This document shows, piece after piece, positions 1 through 5,723 of a stretch of DNA of 5,723 nt. The translations under genes were made by a program, and so were the position numbers. Source of the stretch: an uncultured Rhodospirillaceae bacterium (GTDB lineage: Bacteria; Pseudomonadota; Alphaproteobacteria; Rhodospirillales; Casp-alpha2); assembly GCA_913048145.1 (NCBI GenBank), contig CAJWVP010000199.1:1-5723 (forward strand), in the 5' to 3' direction. The notes below the pieces were generated by a model, which searched no databases, was not told where the DNA came from, and saw nothing but the letters and a program-made list of their open reading frames with translations. The stretch's first letter is position 1, and each line of letters begins with the position of its first letter.

Positions 1-1
1 T

Positions 2-187
2 CTGCACCTGCGTCTTTGGTTCATGATCTCCGAGAGGGTTGGCGGCTGGCATGATGTCGCCCGTGCCCATGAAGAGATGACCAAGGATGTGGTCGACGCC
101 ATCGCGCGGCACGAACCCGATGAAGCAGAGTTGGGGATCAAGATATATGTGCATCGCCGCCATCAAGATATTCGAGCCTTTCTCTAA
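2..187 (+). CDS. Partial GntR-family regulator, C-terminal FCD domain end
   Basis: An open frame enters from the left edge and gives 61 residues before a TAA stop at 185-187. The visible part is helical and charged. It contains an AHEEM segment, then DAIARHEPDEAE, then VHRRHQDI. This matches the last helices of the FCD domain of GntR/FadR-type regulators, where a His precedes the 'AI..rD...A' helix and a further His lies in the final helix; these His residues often bind a metal in the ligand pocket. The DNA-binding N-terminus lies outside the window, so the assignment rests on the tail alone. If correct, the protein is a cytoplasmic ligand-responsive repressor or activator, often of carboxylate or C1-compound catabolism. 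It lies 183 nt upstream of the metF-like gene on the same strand and could control it; that is inference. Confidence 0.55.
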   Translation: MHLRLWFMISERVGGWHDVARAHEEMTKDVVDAIARHEPDEAELGIKIYVHRRHQDIRAFL

Positions 188-211
188 GGCATGACTGATA
201 TGGAACATGCC
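188..211. repeat. Inverted repeat after the regulator stop codon
   Basis: GGCATG (188-193) and CATGCC (206-211) are perfect 6-bp arms separated by 12 nt, starting on the base after the TAA stop. No T-run follows (the next bases are GTGGGGG), so it is a poor intrinsic terminator. It could be an operator for a dimeric regulator, a weak mRNA 3' hairpin, or chance. Confidence 0.3.
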
Positions 212-300
212 GTGGGGGAATTGACAAAGTGTGACGCCATGTCATGCGCAACGCTCCGCCCATCATTTGCCCAATGCATGCAGTTCTGCGCGGGGTGGCA

Positions 301-329
301 CTGATAATGTGATAGCCTAAAACCATAAT
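301..329 (+). promoter_or_regulatory. Possible sigma-70-type promoter for the metF-like gene
   Basis: CTGATA (301-306, four of six matches to TTGACA) and CATAAT (324-329, five of six matches to TATAAT) are 17 nt apart, the optimal spacing. Transcription would start near 336, leaving a leader of about 35 nt before the ATG at 371. The match was made by eye with no scoring model, and alphaproteobacterial promoters are often loose, so this is a candidate only. Confidence 0.35.
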
Positions 330-355
330 TTCTTGTCGGTATAGCCGGCTCAGTT

Positions 356-362
356 GAGAGAG
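356..362 (+). promoter_or_regulatory. Ribosome binding site of the metF-like gene
   Basis: GAGAGAG lies 8 nt before the ATG at 371. It is a partial Shine-Dalgarno match at normal spacing and supports that start. Confidence 0.5.
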
Positions 363-370
363 TTTGCAAG

Positions 371-1303
371 ATGGCCAACATTGCGGAAAAATCGGATTTC
401 CAGGGTCCACGTCAGAACGTTATCGATTTTCTTGCCGATTTTACGGCGGAGACGACGCCGTTCTCGGCCGCCAAAGTTGATGATTTTCGTGAGATCCTGC
501 GTCCAGGTACAACGGTGTTCATCACGTTTCTTCCCGGATCTGATTTTGAAGACACCATTGCAATTGCGGCGCGTCTCAAGAAGGAAGGCTTAAATCCTGT
601 TCCTCACTTGGCCGCCCGCAGTATTCCGGACGCCGCGTTCCTGGATGAGGGTTTGCGACGGTTGCGGGGGGAGGCGGACATTGACGAGGTTCTGACCATC
701 GCCGGCGCGGTGGATCAACCGCTTGGCGCCTTCTCAGACTCCATGCAGGTTTTGGAGACTGGCCTTCTGGACAAACATGGGATCAAGAGGGTTGGTGTTG
801 CCGGTCACCCGGAGGGCAGCCCCGACATGCCCGATGAGGCCATTGCCGCGGCTTTGACCTGGAAAAATGATTTTGCCAACCGTAGTGGCGCCGATGTCTA
901 TATCGTCACCCAGTTCTGTTTCGAGGCGGAACCCATCATTGCCTGGGATAAGGCCATACGCGCAGCTGGAAACGCCCTGCCAATCCGCATTGGCGTTCCG
1001 GGCCTGGCGACCATCAAGACGCTGCTCAACTACGCAAAGGCCTGCGGTATTGGAAACTCCATGATGTTTCTGAAAAAGCAGGCGCGGAATGTTGCCAAAT
1101 TAATGAATGTATCGGCGCCCGATAAACTGTTGGTGGATTTGGCGAATTATAAAGCGACGGATCCGGATTGTGGTTTGATCGGCTGTCACATGTATCCGTT
1201 GGGCGGCGTCAAGAAGACGGCCAAATGGACCTACGCGGTGGTGGACGGTGAGTTTTCCATGAACCCGAAGGGCGACGGGTTTAGCTTGACGATGGAAATC
1301 TGA
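371..1303 (+). CDS. metF: Methylenetetrahydrofolate reductase family protein (MetF-like)
   Basis: The 310-residue product fits the usual 290-310 of the family, whose members reduce 5,10-methylene-tetrahydrofolate to 5-methyl-tetrahydrofolate (or run the reverse) with FAD in a cytoplasmic TIM barrel. Visible landmarks: TAETTPF with Glu27 at the place of the catalytic Glu of E. coli MetF (Glu28); PHLAARS (His79) matching the PHL strand; AGAVDQP (111-117) near the ALRGD region; GHPEGSPD (145-152) matching the YPEVHP strand; TQFCFE (180-185) matching ITQFFFD, with Gln181 at the substrate-binding Gln; and GVPGLATIK matching the IPGILP strand. The flavin-contacting Asp of E. coli (Asp120) appears to be Ala113, with Asp115 two residues on, so this is a divergent subfamily. 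Relatives of this type occur beside C1 or methyl-transfer genes, where they act in catabolism rather than methionine synthesis; that link is from memory. The gene stands about 100 nt upstream of the aioBA block, so co-transcription is possible but unproven. Confidence 0.85.
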   Translation: MANIAEKSDFQGPRQNVIDFLADFTAETTPFSAAKVDDFREILRPGTTVFITFLPGSDFEDTIAIAARLKKEGLNPVPHLAARSIPDAAFLDEGLRRLRGEADIDEVLTIAGAVDQPLGAFSDSMQVLETGLLDKHGIKRVGVAGHPEGSPDMPDEAIAAALTWKNDFANRSGADVYIVTQFCFEAEPIIAWDKAIRAAGNALPIRIGVPGLATIKTLLNYAKACGIGNSMMFLKKQARNVAKLMNVSAPDKLLVDLANYKATDPDCGLIGCHMYPLGGVKKTAKWTYAVVDGEFSMNPKGDGFSLTMEI

Positions 1304-1398
1304 TCATAAGGGCATGTGCGTCGGCCCTCTCAACTTGAATTGCGTGCCGATCGCGTCGAAACTCTTTGGTGTTGGGTCCGAGATCCTGAGGGGACTAT

Positions 1399-1405
1399 GA
1401 GGGGG
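1399..1405 (+). promoter_or_regulatory. Ribosome binding site that decides the aioB start
   Basis: GAGGGGG ends 5 nt before ATG 1411. An alternative in-frame GTG at 1405 is served by a second GAGGGGA at 1388-1394, 10 nt upstream. The two starts differ by only two residues (M-V) ahead of the Tat signal, so function is not affected. The ATG was preferred as the stronger start codon. Confidence 0.5.
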
Positions 1406-1410
1406 TGGTT

Positions 1411-1899
1411 ATGACAGGTGTCAATCGACGGGACTTTATCAAGACAGGAGCCGCCGGATTGGCGGCGGCAACGGTTGCCAGCGTAGCGCCGCCAACAAGC
1501 GCCTCCCAAACAACGAATTATCCGGCCATCGATGTGGCGGCGCTCGACACGTTGGAGCCGGGGGCTGAGGTTGCGTTTGAATACCCGGATGCCAGCGCGC
1601 CGTCTGTCTTGTTGCGTCTGAGGGAGGCAGTGCCTGGCGGGGTCGGTCCAGGAAAAGACATTGTTGCCTATTCCTTATTGTGCACGCACAAGGGCTGTTC
1701 AGTAAATTTTCTGTCAGAACGGCAAATGCTTGTTTGTCCCTGTCATTGGAGCAGCTTCGATCCAGCCAAGAAAGGGCGTCTTATAATCGGGCAGGCAAGC
1801 CAATCGCTACCGATGATCGAGCTTGAGGTCAGGGGCGGAATGGTGCGTGCGGTGGGGATGGACGGCCTAATTTACGGGCGTCACACCAATATTCTCTGA
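1411..1899 (+). CDS. aioB: Tat-exported Rieske [2Fe-2S] subunit, arsenite oxidase small subunit type (AioB-like)
   Basis: The 162-residue protein (164 if the GTG at 1405 is used) opens with a twin-arginine signal, N-R-R-D-F-I-K at residues 5-11, followed by an Ala/Gly-rich hydrophobic stretch and a likely cut near Ala31. The mature part is a Rieske domain: Cys91-Thr-His93 and Cys109-Pro-Cys-His112 supply the two Cys and two His ligands of the cluster. Cys96 and Cys111 form the classical Rieske disulfide pair. Length, Tat signal and position directly before an AioA-like gene identify it as the electron-transfer subunit, which passes electrons from the molybdenum subunit to periplasmic acceptors such as cytochrome c or azurin. 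Because the large subunit has no signal of its own, this protein likely carries it across the membrane as a folded complex. The gene ends 9 nt before aioA. IdrB of iodate reductase has the same architecture, so substrate cannot be read from this subunit. Confidence 0.88.
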   Translation: MTGVNRRDFIKTGAAGLAAATVASVAPPTSASQTTNYPAIDVAALDTLEPGAEVAFEYPDASAPSVLLRLREAVPGGVGPGKDIVAYSLLCTHKGCSVNFLSERQMLVCPCHWSSFDPAKKGRLIIGQASQSLPMIELEVRGGMVRAVGMDGLIYGRHTNIL

Positions 1900-1908
1900 G
1901 GTCTGGGC

Positions 1909-4395
1909 ATGAGCAACGCACCCTTACCACCGCCCAACGCTGAGGTTGTTGAGACCGTATGCCAGTTCTGCATCGTTGGTTGTGGGTACCGAGTTTACAA
2001 GTGGCCGGTTGGGAAGGACGGTGGCCCCGGACCGGATCAAAACGCCATAGGTGCGGACCTTCGTGAGCAGCAGGGACCAGAAGGTGATTGGATTTCGCCC
2101 AACATGCATGCGGTGGTGAAGGACAAGGCGGGCGCATTCAACGTCGCGATCGTTCCGGACAAATCCTGTTCCGTTAACAGCGGGCTGGCCTCGGTGCGGG
2201 GTGGCGGCCTGGCACAGACCCTCTATTCCCCAGATCGAGGTACCAAGGCGCGCCTCGGCATGCCGCAACTTCGTGAAGGTGATGGTTTTGCCGATGCAGA
2301 ATGGGACGAGACGGTGGATTTAGGCGCGCGGGTCATCAAGGCCGTGATCGACCGATGGGGCCCCGATGCCGTCGGCATGAAGTTTTTCGACCACGGCGGC
2401 GGTGGTGGCGGTTTCGAGAACAATTGGGCTGTCGGGCGCTTCTTTTTTGAGGGCGTTGGGACCCGTACCGCGTCCATTCATAACCGGCCCGCCTACAATA
2501 GCGAAGTGCATGCGGCAGGTGATGCCGGATTGGCGCCATTGACCAACGCGTATATTGATGCCCAGCTTGCGGACACAATCCTGATCGTTGGCGCTAACCC
2601 GTATGAGACGCAAACCAACTATTTCCTGAACCATATGATCCCAAATCTGAATGGGGACTCGCTGGATTTGAAGCGGTCGACCTTCCCCGGCGAGCCGGCG
2701 GCCCCGGGCCGCATGATTATTATGGACCCACGTCGGACCATTTCGGTGGCGACCGCTGAAGCGGCGGCGGGCAAGGAAAACGTTCTACATCTGCAAATCG
2801 AGCCCGGCACCGATATTGCGGTTATGAACGCGATCGCGCGCACCGTTCTTGAACGCCGTTGGCACGATGTGGCTTTCATCAAAGAACGAGCAGAATGGCA
2901 GACATTTGAAGCCTATCAGCGTTCGTCCCTGGGCTCCGATCGCGATGCGGCGACGGTGGTCACTGAAGCTGCCGCATTGGCGGACATTTTGGAGGCGGAC
3001 ATATACAAAGCGGCAGAGTGGATCGCTAAGCCGAAGTCTGGCGGCGTTCGTCGCCGGACCCTGTTTCATTACGAGAAGGGTCTGATCTGGGGTGTCAAAA
3101 ATTATGAGAATATCGCGTCCATCGTCGATCTGGGACTACTGACTGGGAATGTGGGCAAACCGGGAACTGGGATCAGCCGGCTTGGTGGGCACCAGGAAGC
3201 CTACGTCCGTCCTCCTTATCCTGGCGGTCGGCCGGCCCTGAACGTGGACGAGGCCGCGCGGCGCGGTGAAGCTAAGGTGTTCTGGGTTGGCGGTTGCAAT
3301 CCTGTCTTGACCACGTTGCGTGCCGAAGCCGTCGAAGCCAATTTAATTGAGCGCGGCGCTCCAGTCTCGAAGGCGATCGCAGAGACCGTTGGAAAACCTA
3401 TCGGTGAGCGAGTGGCGGCGATTGTCGAGGCCTTGAAGGCGGGTGGCATGTTCATTCTCGCCCAAGACCTCTATATGACTGCGACGGCGCGTCATGCCCA
3501 TATGGTGTTACCGGCCGCACAATGGGGAGAGATGAACCTCACGTCCATTAATGGTGAACGGCGGCTGCGCTTGTATCCTAGGTTCATGGATCCGCCGGGT
3601 GAAGCGGAACCGGACTGGGCCATCATGGGCAAGTTCGCTCGTCGCCTCAACCAACTTTATCAGGACGACAACAATCCATTGATGGCGAACAAGTTTCTTG
3701 ACTTCGATTGGCGCGGAGATGAGGACGTATTCATCGATGCGCGTTACAGCTACAAGGGGGATGGCAACGACCCAATGGAGGGTTATGCGGGTATCACTTA
3801 TGGCCTGCTCCGCGATCTTGGGAACAATGGCATTCAGACACCGGTCCGCCTGGTCAACCGGGTGCCGGTGGGAACGGTCCGGTTATTTGAAGATGGCCGG
3901 TTTGGGACGCCGTCAGGTAAGGCTCGCTTCATACCGGCGCCCCGGCCTTGGCCCGGATATGCGGCCGCGGTTGAGCGCCAGCGGAAGACTTACCGGTTCT
4001 GGATCAACAACGGCCGGGTTAACCATATCTGGCAGACCAGCTACCATCACCGGCATATCGATTTTTATCGCGAGCGTTATCCCGTTCCCATGCTAGAGAT
4101 GCATCCCGATGATGCCGAGGAGCTGGGCATCGCGCCAGGTGATGTCTTGCAGGTGTCAAACGACATGGGCTCGGTCGAAGCCATGGCTTATCCCACAGAC
4201 TCGGTCAAACGCAACCACGCGTTTATGCTTTTTGGACAGCCCCGGGGGGCGGCCGGCGACCTGGTCACCGATCACGTCGACCCGAAGACGACCATACCCT
4301 ACTACAAGGGGGCATGGGCGGACATTCGACGCAAGGGGGCTAAACCCGCAGAATTTGAAATGGCGTCGTTTTTGCCAAGGAATGTTGTGGAATGA
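1909..4395 (+). CDS. aioA: Molybdopterin oxidoreductase large subunit of the arsenite oxidase family (AioA-like)
   Basis: At 828 residues it nearly equals Alcaligenes faecalis AioA (about 826). C18-x2-C21-x3-C25 (CQFCIVGCGY) with Ser95 in SGLASVRGG instead of a fourth Cys is the hallmark [3Fe-4S] site. The motif DHGGGGGGFENNW (161-173) and IHNRPAYNSE (190-199) match AioA closely. His191, Glu199, Arg424 and His428 (RLGGH) correspond to the four residues that hold arsenite (His195, Glu203, Arg419, His423). Ala195 sits where other family members ligate Mo, as in AioA. From about residue 695 (YRFWINNGR..HIWQT) the C-terminal molybdopterin-dinucleotide domain follows, ending near YYKGAWADIRRKG. 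There is no signal peptide, so export as a passenger of the Tat-bearing Rieske subunit is expected. GAGG at 1898-1901 overlaps the aioB stop and gives a 7-nt spacing to this ATG. The expected reaction is As(III) to As(V) in the periplasm. The iodate reductase IdrA is a near relative and the main alternative; no IdrP-type peroxidase gene is in view. Confidence 0.9.
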   Translation: MSNAPLPPPNAEVVETVCQFCIVGCGYRVYKWPVGKDGGPGPDQNAIGADLREQQGPEGDWISPNMHAVVKDKAGAFNVAIVPDKSCSVNSGLASVRGGGLAQTLYSPDRGTKARLGMPQLREGDGFADAEWDETVDLGARVIKAVIDRWGPDAVGMKFFDHGGGGGGFENNWAVGRFFFEGVGTRTASIHNRPAYNSEVHAAGDAGLAPLTNAYIDAQLADTILIVGANPYETQTNYFLNHMIPNLNGDSLDLKRSTFPGEPAAPGRMIIMDPRRTISVATAEAAAGKENVLHLQIEPGTDIAVMNAIARTVLERRWHDVAFIKERAEWQTFEAYQRSSLGSDRDAATVVTEAAALADILEADIYKAAEWIAKPKSGGVRRRTLFHYEKGLIWGVKNYENIASIVDLGLLTGNVGKPGTGISRLGGHQEAYVRPPYPGGRPALNVDEAARRGEAKVFWVGGCNPVLTTLRAEAVEANLIERGAPVSKAIAETVGKPIGERVAAIVEALKAGGMFILAQDLYMTATARHAHMVLPAAQWGEMNLTSINGERRLRLYPRFMDPPGEAEPDWAIMGKFARRLNQLYQDDNNPLMANKFLDFDWRGDEDVFIDARYSYKGDGNDPMEGYAGITYGLLRDLGNNGIQTPVRLVNRVPVGTVRLFEDGRFGTPSGKARFIPAPRPWPGYAAAVERQRKTYRFWINNGRVNHIWQTSYHHRHIDFYRERYPVPMLEMHPDDAEELGIAPGDVLQVSNDMGSVEAMAYPTDSVKRNHAFMLFGQPRGAAGDLVTDHVDPKTTIPYYKGAWADIRRKGAKPAEFEMASFLPRNVVE

Positions 4396-5357
4396 TTGGG
4401 CGCCGGTCCGTACTGATGGCCTTTGGCTTGCTAGTTACGATCAGCATAGCTTCGTCAGCCGGTGCGCAAAAAAAACTGGCGCCCGGTGCAGATCTTCGGG
4501 GTGCGGATCTTCAGGGGGCAGATCTATCCGGTGCCCGGTTAGCAGGCGCAAACCTGACTGGCGCGAACCTCTCTGGCGCAAACCTCAATGGGGCTGATCT
4601 TCGCGAGGCCTATCTCCGCGATGTGAATGCCGCTGGGGCTGATTTCACCAATGCGCAATTGGGGAATGCTGATCTGACCCGTGCTGACCTCACAGAAGCG
4701 GTATTTCGAGATGCAGATCTGACATTGGCTACCTTGGATGTAGCCCGGGTAGCAAGGTCTGATTTCGCGAATGCCCTGATGGCGGGTGTCCATATGTCGA
4801 AGGCACGCGGTACGGGCGCGAATTTTCAAAGGGCTGTTCTGTCGGCCGCGAACTTGAGCCAGTCCGTGTTCGTGGGCGCGAACTTTGCTGAGGCAAACTT
4901 GGGTGGCCGTGGACAAGGCCACCCAGGCCCCAATGGGGCGATCCTTCGTGGCACGGACTTCAGCGGCGCCGATCTTTCTAAGACCAATCTGGTGAATGCC
5001 AAGCTGAATCAAGCCATCCTCATGAATACTGATCTTCGCGGTGCCAAAATGGGCTTTGCGGATTTAAGCTGGAGCCGTGCTGACGGCGCTAACTTCGCGG
5101 ATGCAGATATGGGTTGGGTTCGTGCCTATGCCGCAGGTATGACGGGGGCTAGTTTTCGCGGTGCCAAGGTGCCATTGGCCCAGTTTTCAGGCGCCGATTT
5201 GGGCGGCGCGGATTTTTCGAAAACCCAATTCCAACGGACGGATTTCACCCAGTCTAATCTGGACCGGGCGGTCTTTGACGATATCGACGTGGAAGAAGTG
5301 TATCTCCGGGCGGCGCGCAATGTGCCGGCTAAATTGAGGGGAGGGAATGACAAGTGA
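4392..5357 (+). CDS. Exported pentapeptide-repeat protein (right-handed beta-helix)
   Basis: The 321-residue product starts with a short basic N-terminus (RR at 4-5) and a hydrophobic core, with a typical signal peptidase site after AGA-Q (about residue 25), so export to the periplasm is predicted. Almost all the rest is A(D/N)LxG-type pentapeptide repeats. Taking Leu35 as the first central residue, every fifth position to 305 gives 55 positions, 49 of them Leu, Phe, Met or Val; the exceptions are 80, 140, 175, 180, 230 and 245. This predicts a square beta-helix of about 13-14 coils with one loop, G-R-G-Q-G-H-P-G-P-N around 172-181. There are no Cys residues, which argues against metal or haem binding through thiols. 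The start codon overlaps the aioA stop (ATGA), so translation is probably coupled. The family gives no single function; known roles include protein interaction and DNA-mimic gyrase protection, and the latter does not fit an exported protein. A periplasmic scaffold or partner for the oxidase or channel is inference. Confidence 0.85.
   Translation: MIGRRSVLMAFGLLVTISIASSAGAQKKLAPGADLRGADLQGADLSGARLAGANLTGANLSGANLNGADLREAYLRDVNAAGADFTNAQLGNADLTRADLTEAVFRDADLTLATLDVARVARSDFANALMAGVHMSKARGTGANFQRAVLSAANLSQSVFVGANFAEANLGGRGQGHPGPNGAILRGTDFSGADLSKTNLVNAKLNQAILMNTDLRGAKMGFADLSWSRADGANFADADMGWVRAYAAGMTGASFRGAKVPLAQFSGADLGGADFSKTQFQRTDFTQSNLDRAVFDDIDVEEVYLRAARNVPAKLRGGNDK
4488..5306 (+). repeat. 15-bp degenerate tandem repeats coding pentapeptides
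   Basis: The DNA shows a 15-nt period (units resembling GC-GAT-CTT-nnn-GG) that encodes the pentapeptide repeats. It is cleanest at 4488-4607, where units such as GCAGATCTTCGGGGT and GCGGATCTTCAGGGG stand side by side, and decays toward the 3' end. This is consistent with growth by unit duplication followed by drift. Confidence 0.8.
4900..4925 (+). repeat. Perfect 9-bp inverted repeat inside the pentapeptide gene
   Basis: TGGGTGGCC (4900-4908) and GGCCACCCA (4917-4925) are exact reverse complements around the 8-nt loop GTGGACAA. The hairpin codes for residues 170-178, the start of the loop that interrupts the pentapeptide pattern. No T-run follows, so it is not an intrinsic terminator. Confidence 0.75.
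5337..5346 (+). promoter_or_regulatory. Ribosome binding site for the GTG start of the channel gene
   Basis: A purine run, AGGGGAGGGA, holds GAGGGA (5341-5346) 7 nt before GTG 5354. It lies inside the end of the pentapeptide gene. The nearby ATG at 5347 is in another frame and meets a stop after 11 codons, so the GTG is the start. Confidence 0.6.
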
Positions 5358-5723
5358 GCGACGCGACGGAAAACCCCATTGAGAAGACGCCTTCTTCTGA
5401 CGATGATAGCGGCCCGCCAGCAAACAGCCTTTTGTCGGCTATGGCCGGAGAATACTTTGGAACTTTCGTGCTCGTTTTCTTTGGCGTGGGCTCCGTTAAC
5501 GCGGCCGTAGCCACTGGCGCACAAGCCGGGTTGTGGCAAGTGGCGGTGGTTTGGGCTGTTGGTGTTAGCCTCGGTATTTACACGGCCGCATCACTGTCCG
5601 GCGCGCACATCAACCCCGCGATCACGGTGGTCGCTGCCGTCTACGACAAGTTTCCGTTACGCCGAGTTGTCCCCTATTGGGTGGCCCAGGTTGCTGGCGC
5701 GGCGACGGCTTCGATCGTGTTGT
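5354..5723 (+). CDS. MIP family channel, aquaglyceroporin (GlpF) type, 3' truncated by the window
   Basis: A GTG start overlaps the preceding stop (GTGA) and the frame stays open to the window edge, giving 123 residues, roughly half of a usual 230-280-residue MIP. A hydrophilic acidic tail of about 25 residues precedes TM1 (GEYFGTFVLVFFGVGSVN, 32-49). TM2 (about 61-80) runs into SGAHINPAIT, the first NPA box (87-89). The spacing from Trp67 to Asn87 equals that from Trp48 to Asn68 of E. coli GlpF. Trp48 is part of the GlpF selectivity filter, and the segment VVWAVGVSLGIY resembles GlpF more than water-only AqpZ. The segment after NPA (RRVVPYWVAQVAGA) also fits GlpF. Aquaglyceroporins carry glycerol and neutral As(OH)3 or Sb(OH)3; AqpS of Sinorhizobium meliloti is the known arsenic example. 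Linkage to an AioA-like enzyme favours a metalloid role, by inference. The second NPA box and the Arg of the filter are not visible. Confidence 0.85.
   Translation, partial: MSDATENPIEKTPSSDDDSGPPANSLLSAMAGEYFGTFVLVFFGVGSVNAAVATGAQAGLWQVAVVWAVGVSLGIYTAASLSGAHINPAITVVAAVYDKFPLRRVVPYWVAQVAGAATASIVL

Noticed and set aside
221..249. TTGACA at 221-226 as a consensus -35 box
   Set aside because: At 16-18 nt downstream the hexamers are CATGCG, ATGCGC and TGCGCA, none resembling TATAAT. The exact -35 match alone is not enough.
296..310. TGGCAC (296-301) as the -24 half of a sigma-54 promoter
   Set aside because: The -12 half is absent: GG at 297-298 is followed after 10 nt by GT, not GC, and there is no TTGC.
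1309..1328. AGGGC...GCCCT hairpin after metF as an intrinsic terminator
   Set aside because: The stem is only 5 bp with a 10-nt loop and no T-tract follows; it is too weak to call a terminator.
1335..1363. TTGAAT (1335-1340) with GAAACT (1358-1363) as a promoter for aioB
   Set aside because: The spacing is 17 nt but the -10 matches only three of six bases; this is close to chance level.
2395..2412. GGC/GGT run resembling a simple-sequence repeat
   Set aside because: It encodes the conserved glycine-rich DHGG.GGGFEN motif of AioA, so it is explained by protein constraint.
1829..2634. Several minus-strand open frames opposite aioB and aioA (about 80-114 codons)
   Set aside because: They overlap strongly supported + strand genes, show no recognisable domains, and have Arg/Pro-rich compositions typical of antisense frames in GC-rich coding DNA.
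4539..5012. 157-codon open frame on the minus strand opposite the pentapeptide gene
   Set aside because: It is a by-product of the 15-nt coding repeats on the + strand, which keep stop codons out of the antisense frame; the product is itself a repetitive low-complexity shadow with no independent support.

Overview
The window reads as a moderately GC-rich proteobacterial segment, most likely from an alphaproteobacterium. That placement is an inference from protein style (FCD-type GntR regulator, the MetF-like subfamily, AioBA-like enzyme), not from a marker gene. All supported genes lie on the + strand.

Layout: (1) positions 2-187 hold the 3' end of a gene that looks like the C-terminal FCD ligand domain of a GntR-family regulator. 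(2) Positions 188-370 are intergenic, with a 24-bp dyad right after that stop and a plausible sigma-70-like promoter before the next gene. (3) 371-1303 encodes a divergent methylenetetrahydrofolate reductase (MetF-like). (4) After about 100 nt with no gene comes a compact block: a Tat-exported Rieske protein (AioB-like), an 828-residue molybdopterin oxidoreductase of the arsenite-oxidase family (AioA-like), an exported pentapeptide-repeat protein, and the start of an aquaglyceroporin-type MIP channel that runs off the window. Junctions are tight: 9 nt between aioB and aioA, a 4-nt ATGA overlap between aioA and the pentapeptide gene, and a 4-nt GTGA overlap between that gene and the channel. 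This suggests one transcript with translational coupling.

Working model: AioB carries AioA through the Tat pathway to the periplasm, where the pair oxidises arsenite or a similar small hydroxide. The channel could pass the neutral substrate (As(OH)3 or an analogue) across the inner membrane. The pentapeptide beta-helix would be a periplasmic partner of unknown role. The four residues that bind arsenite in AioA, the Ala facing Mo, and the Ser replacing a fourth cluster Cys are all conserved, so an AioA-like chemistry is well supported. The exact substrate is not proven, because the iodate reductase IdrAB is a close relative.

The most unusual points are the operon make-up (oxidase + pentapeptide beta-helix + aquaglyceroporin, with no aioXSR or cytochrome c gene in view), the five-residue register kept across the whole pentapeptide protein, and a perfect 9-bp inverted repeat that encodes the only loop breaking that protein's repeats.
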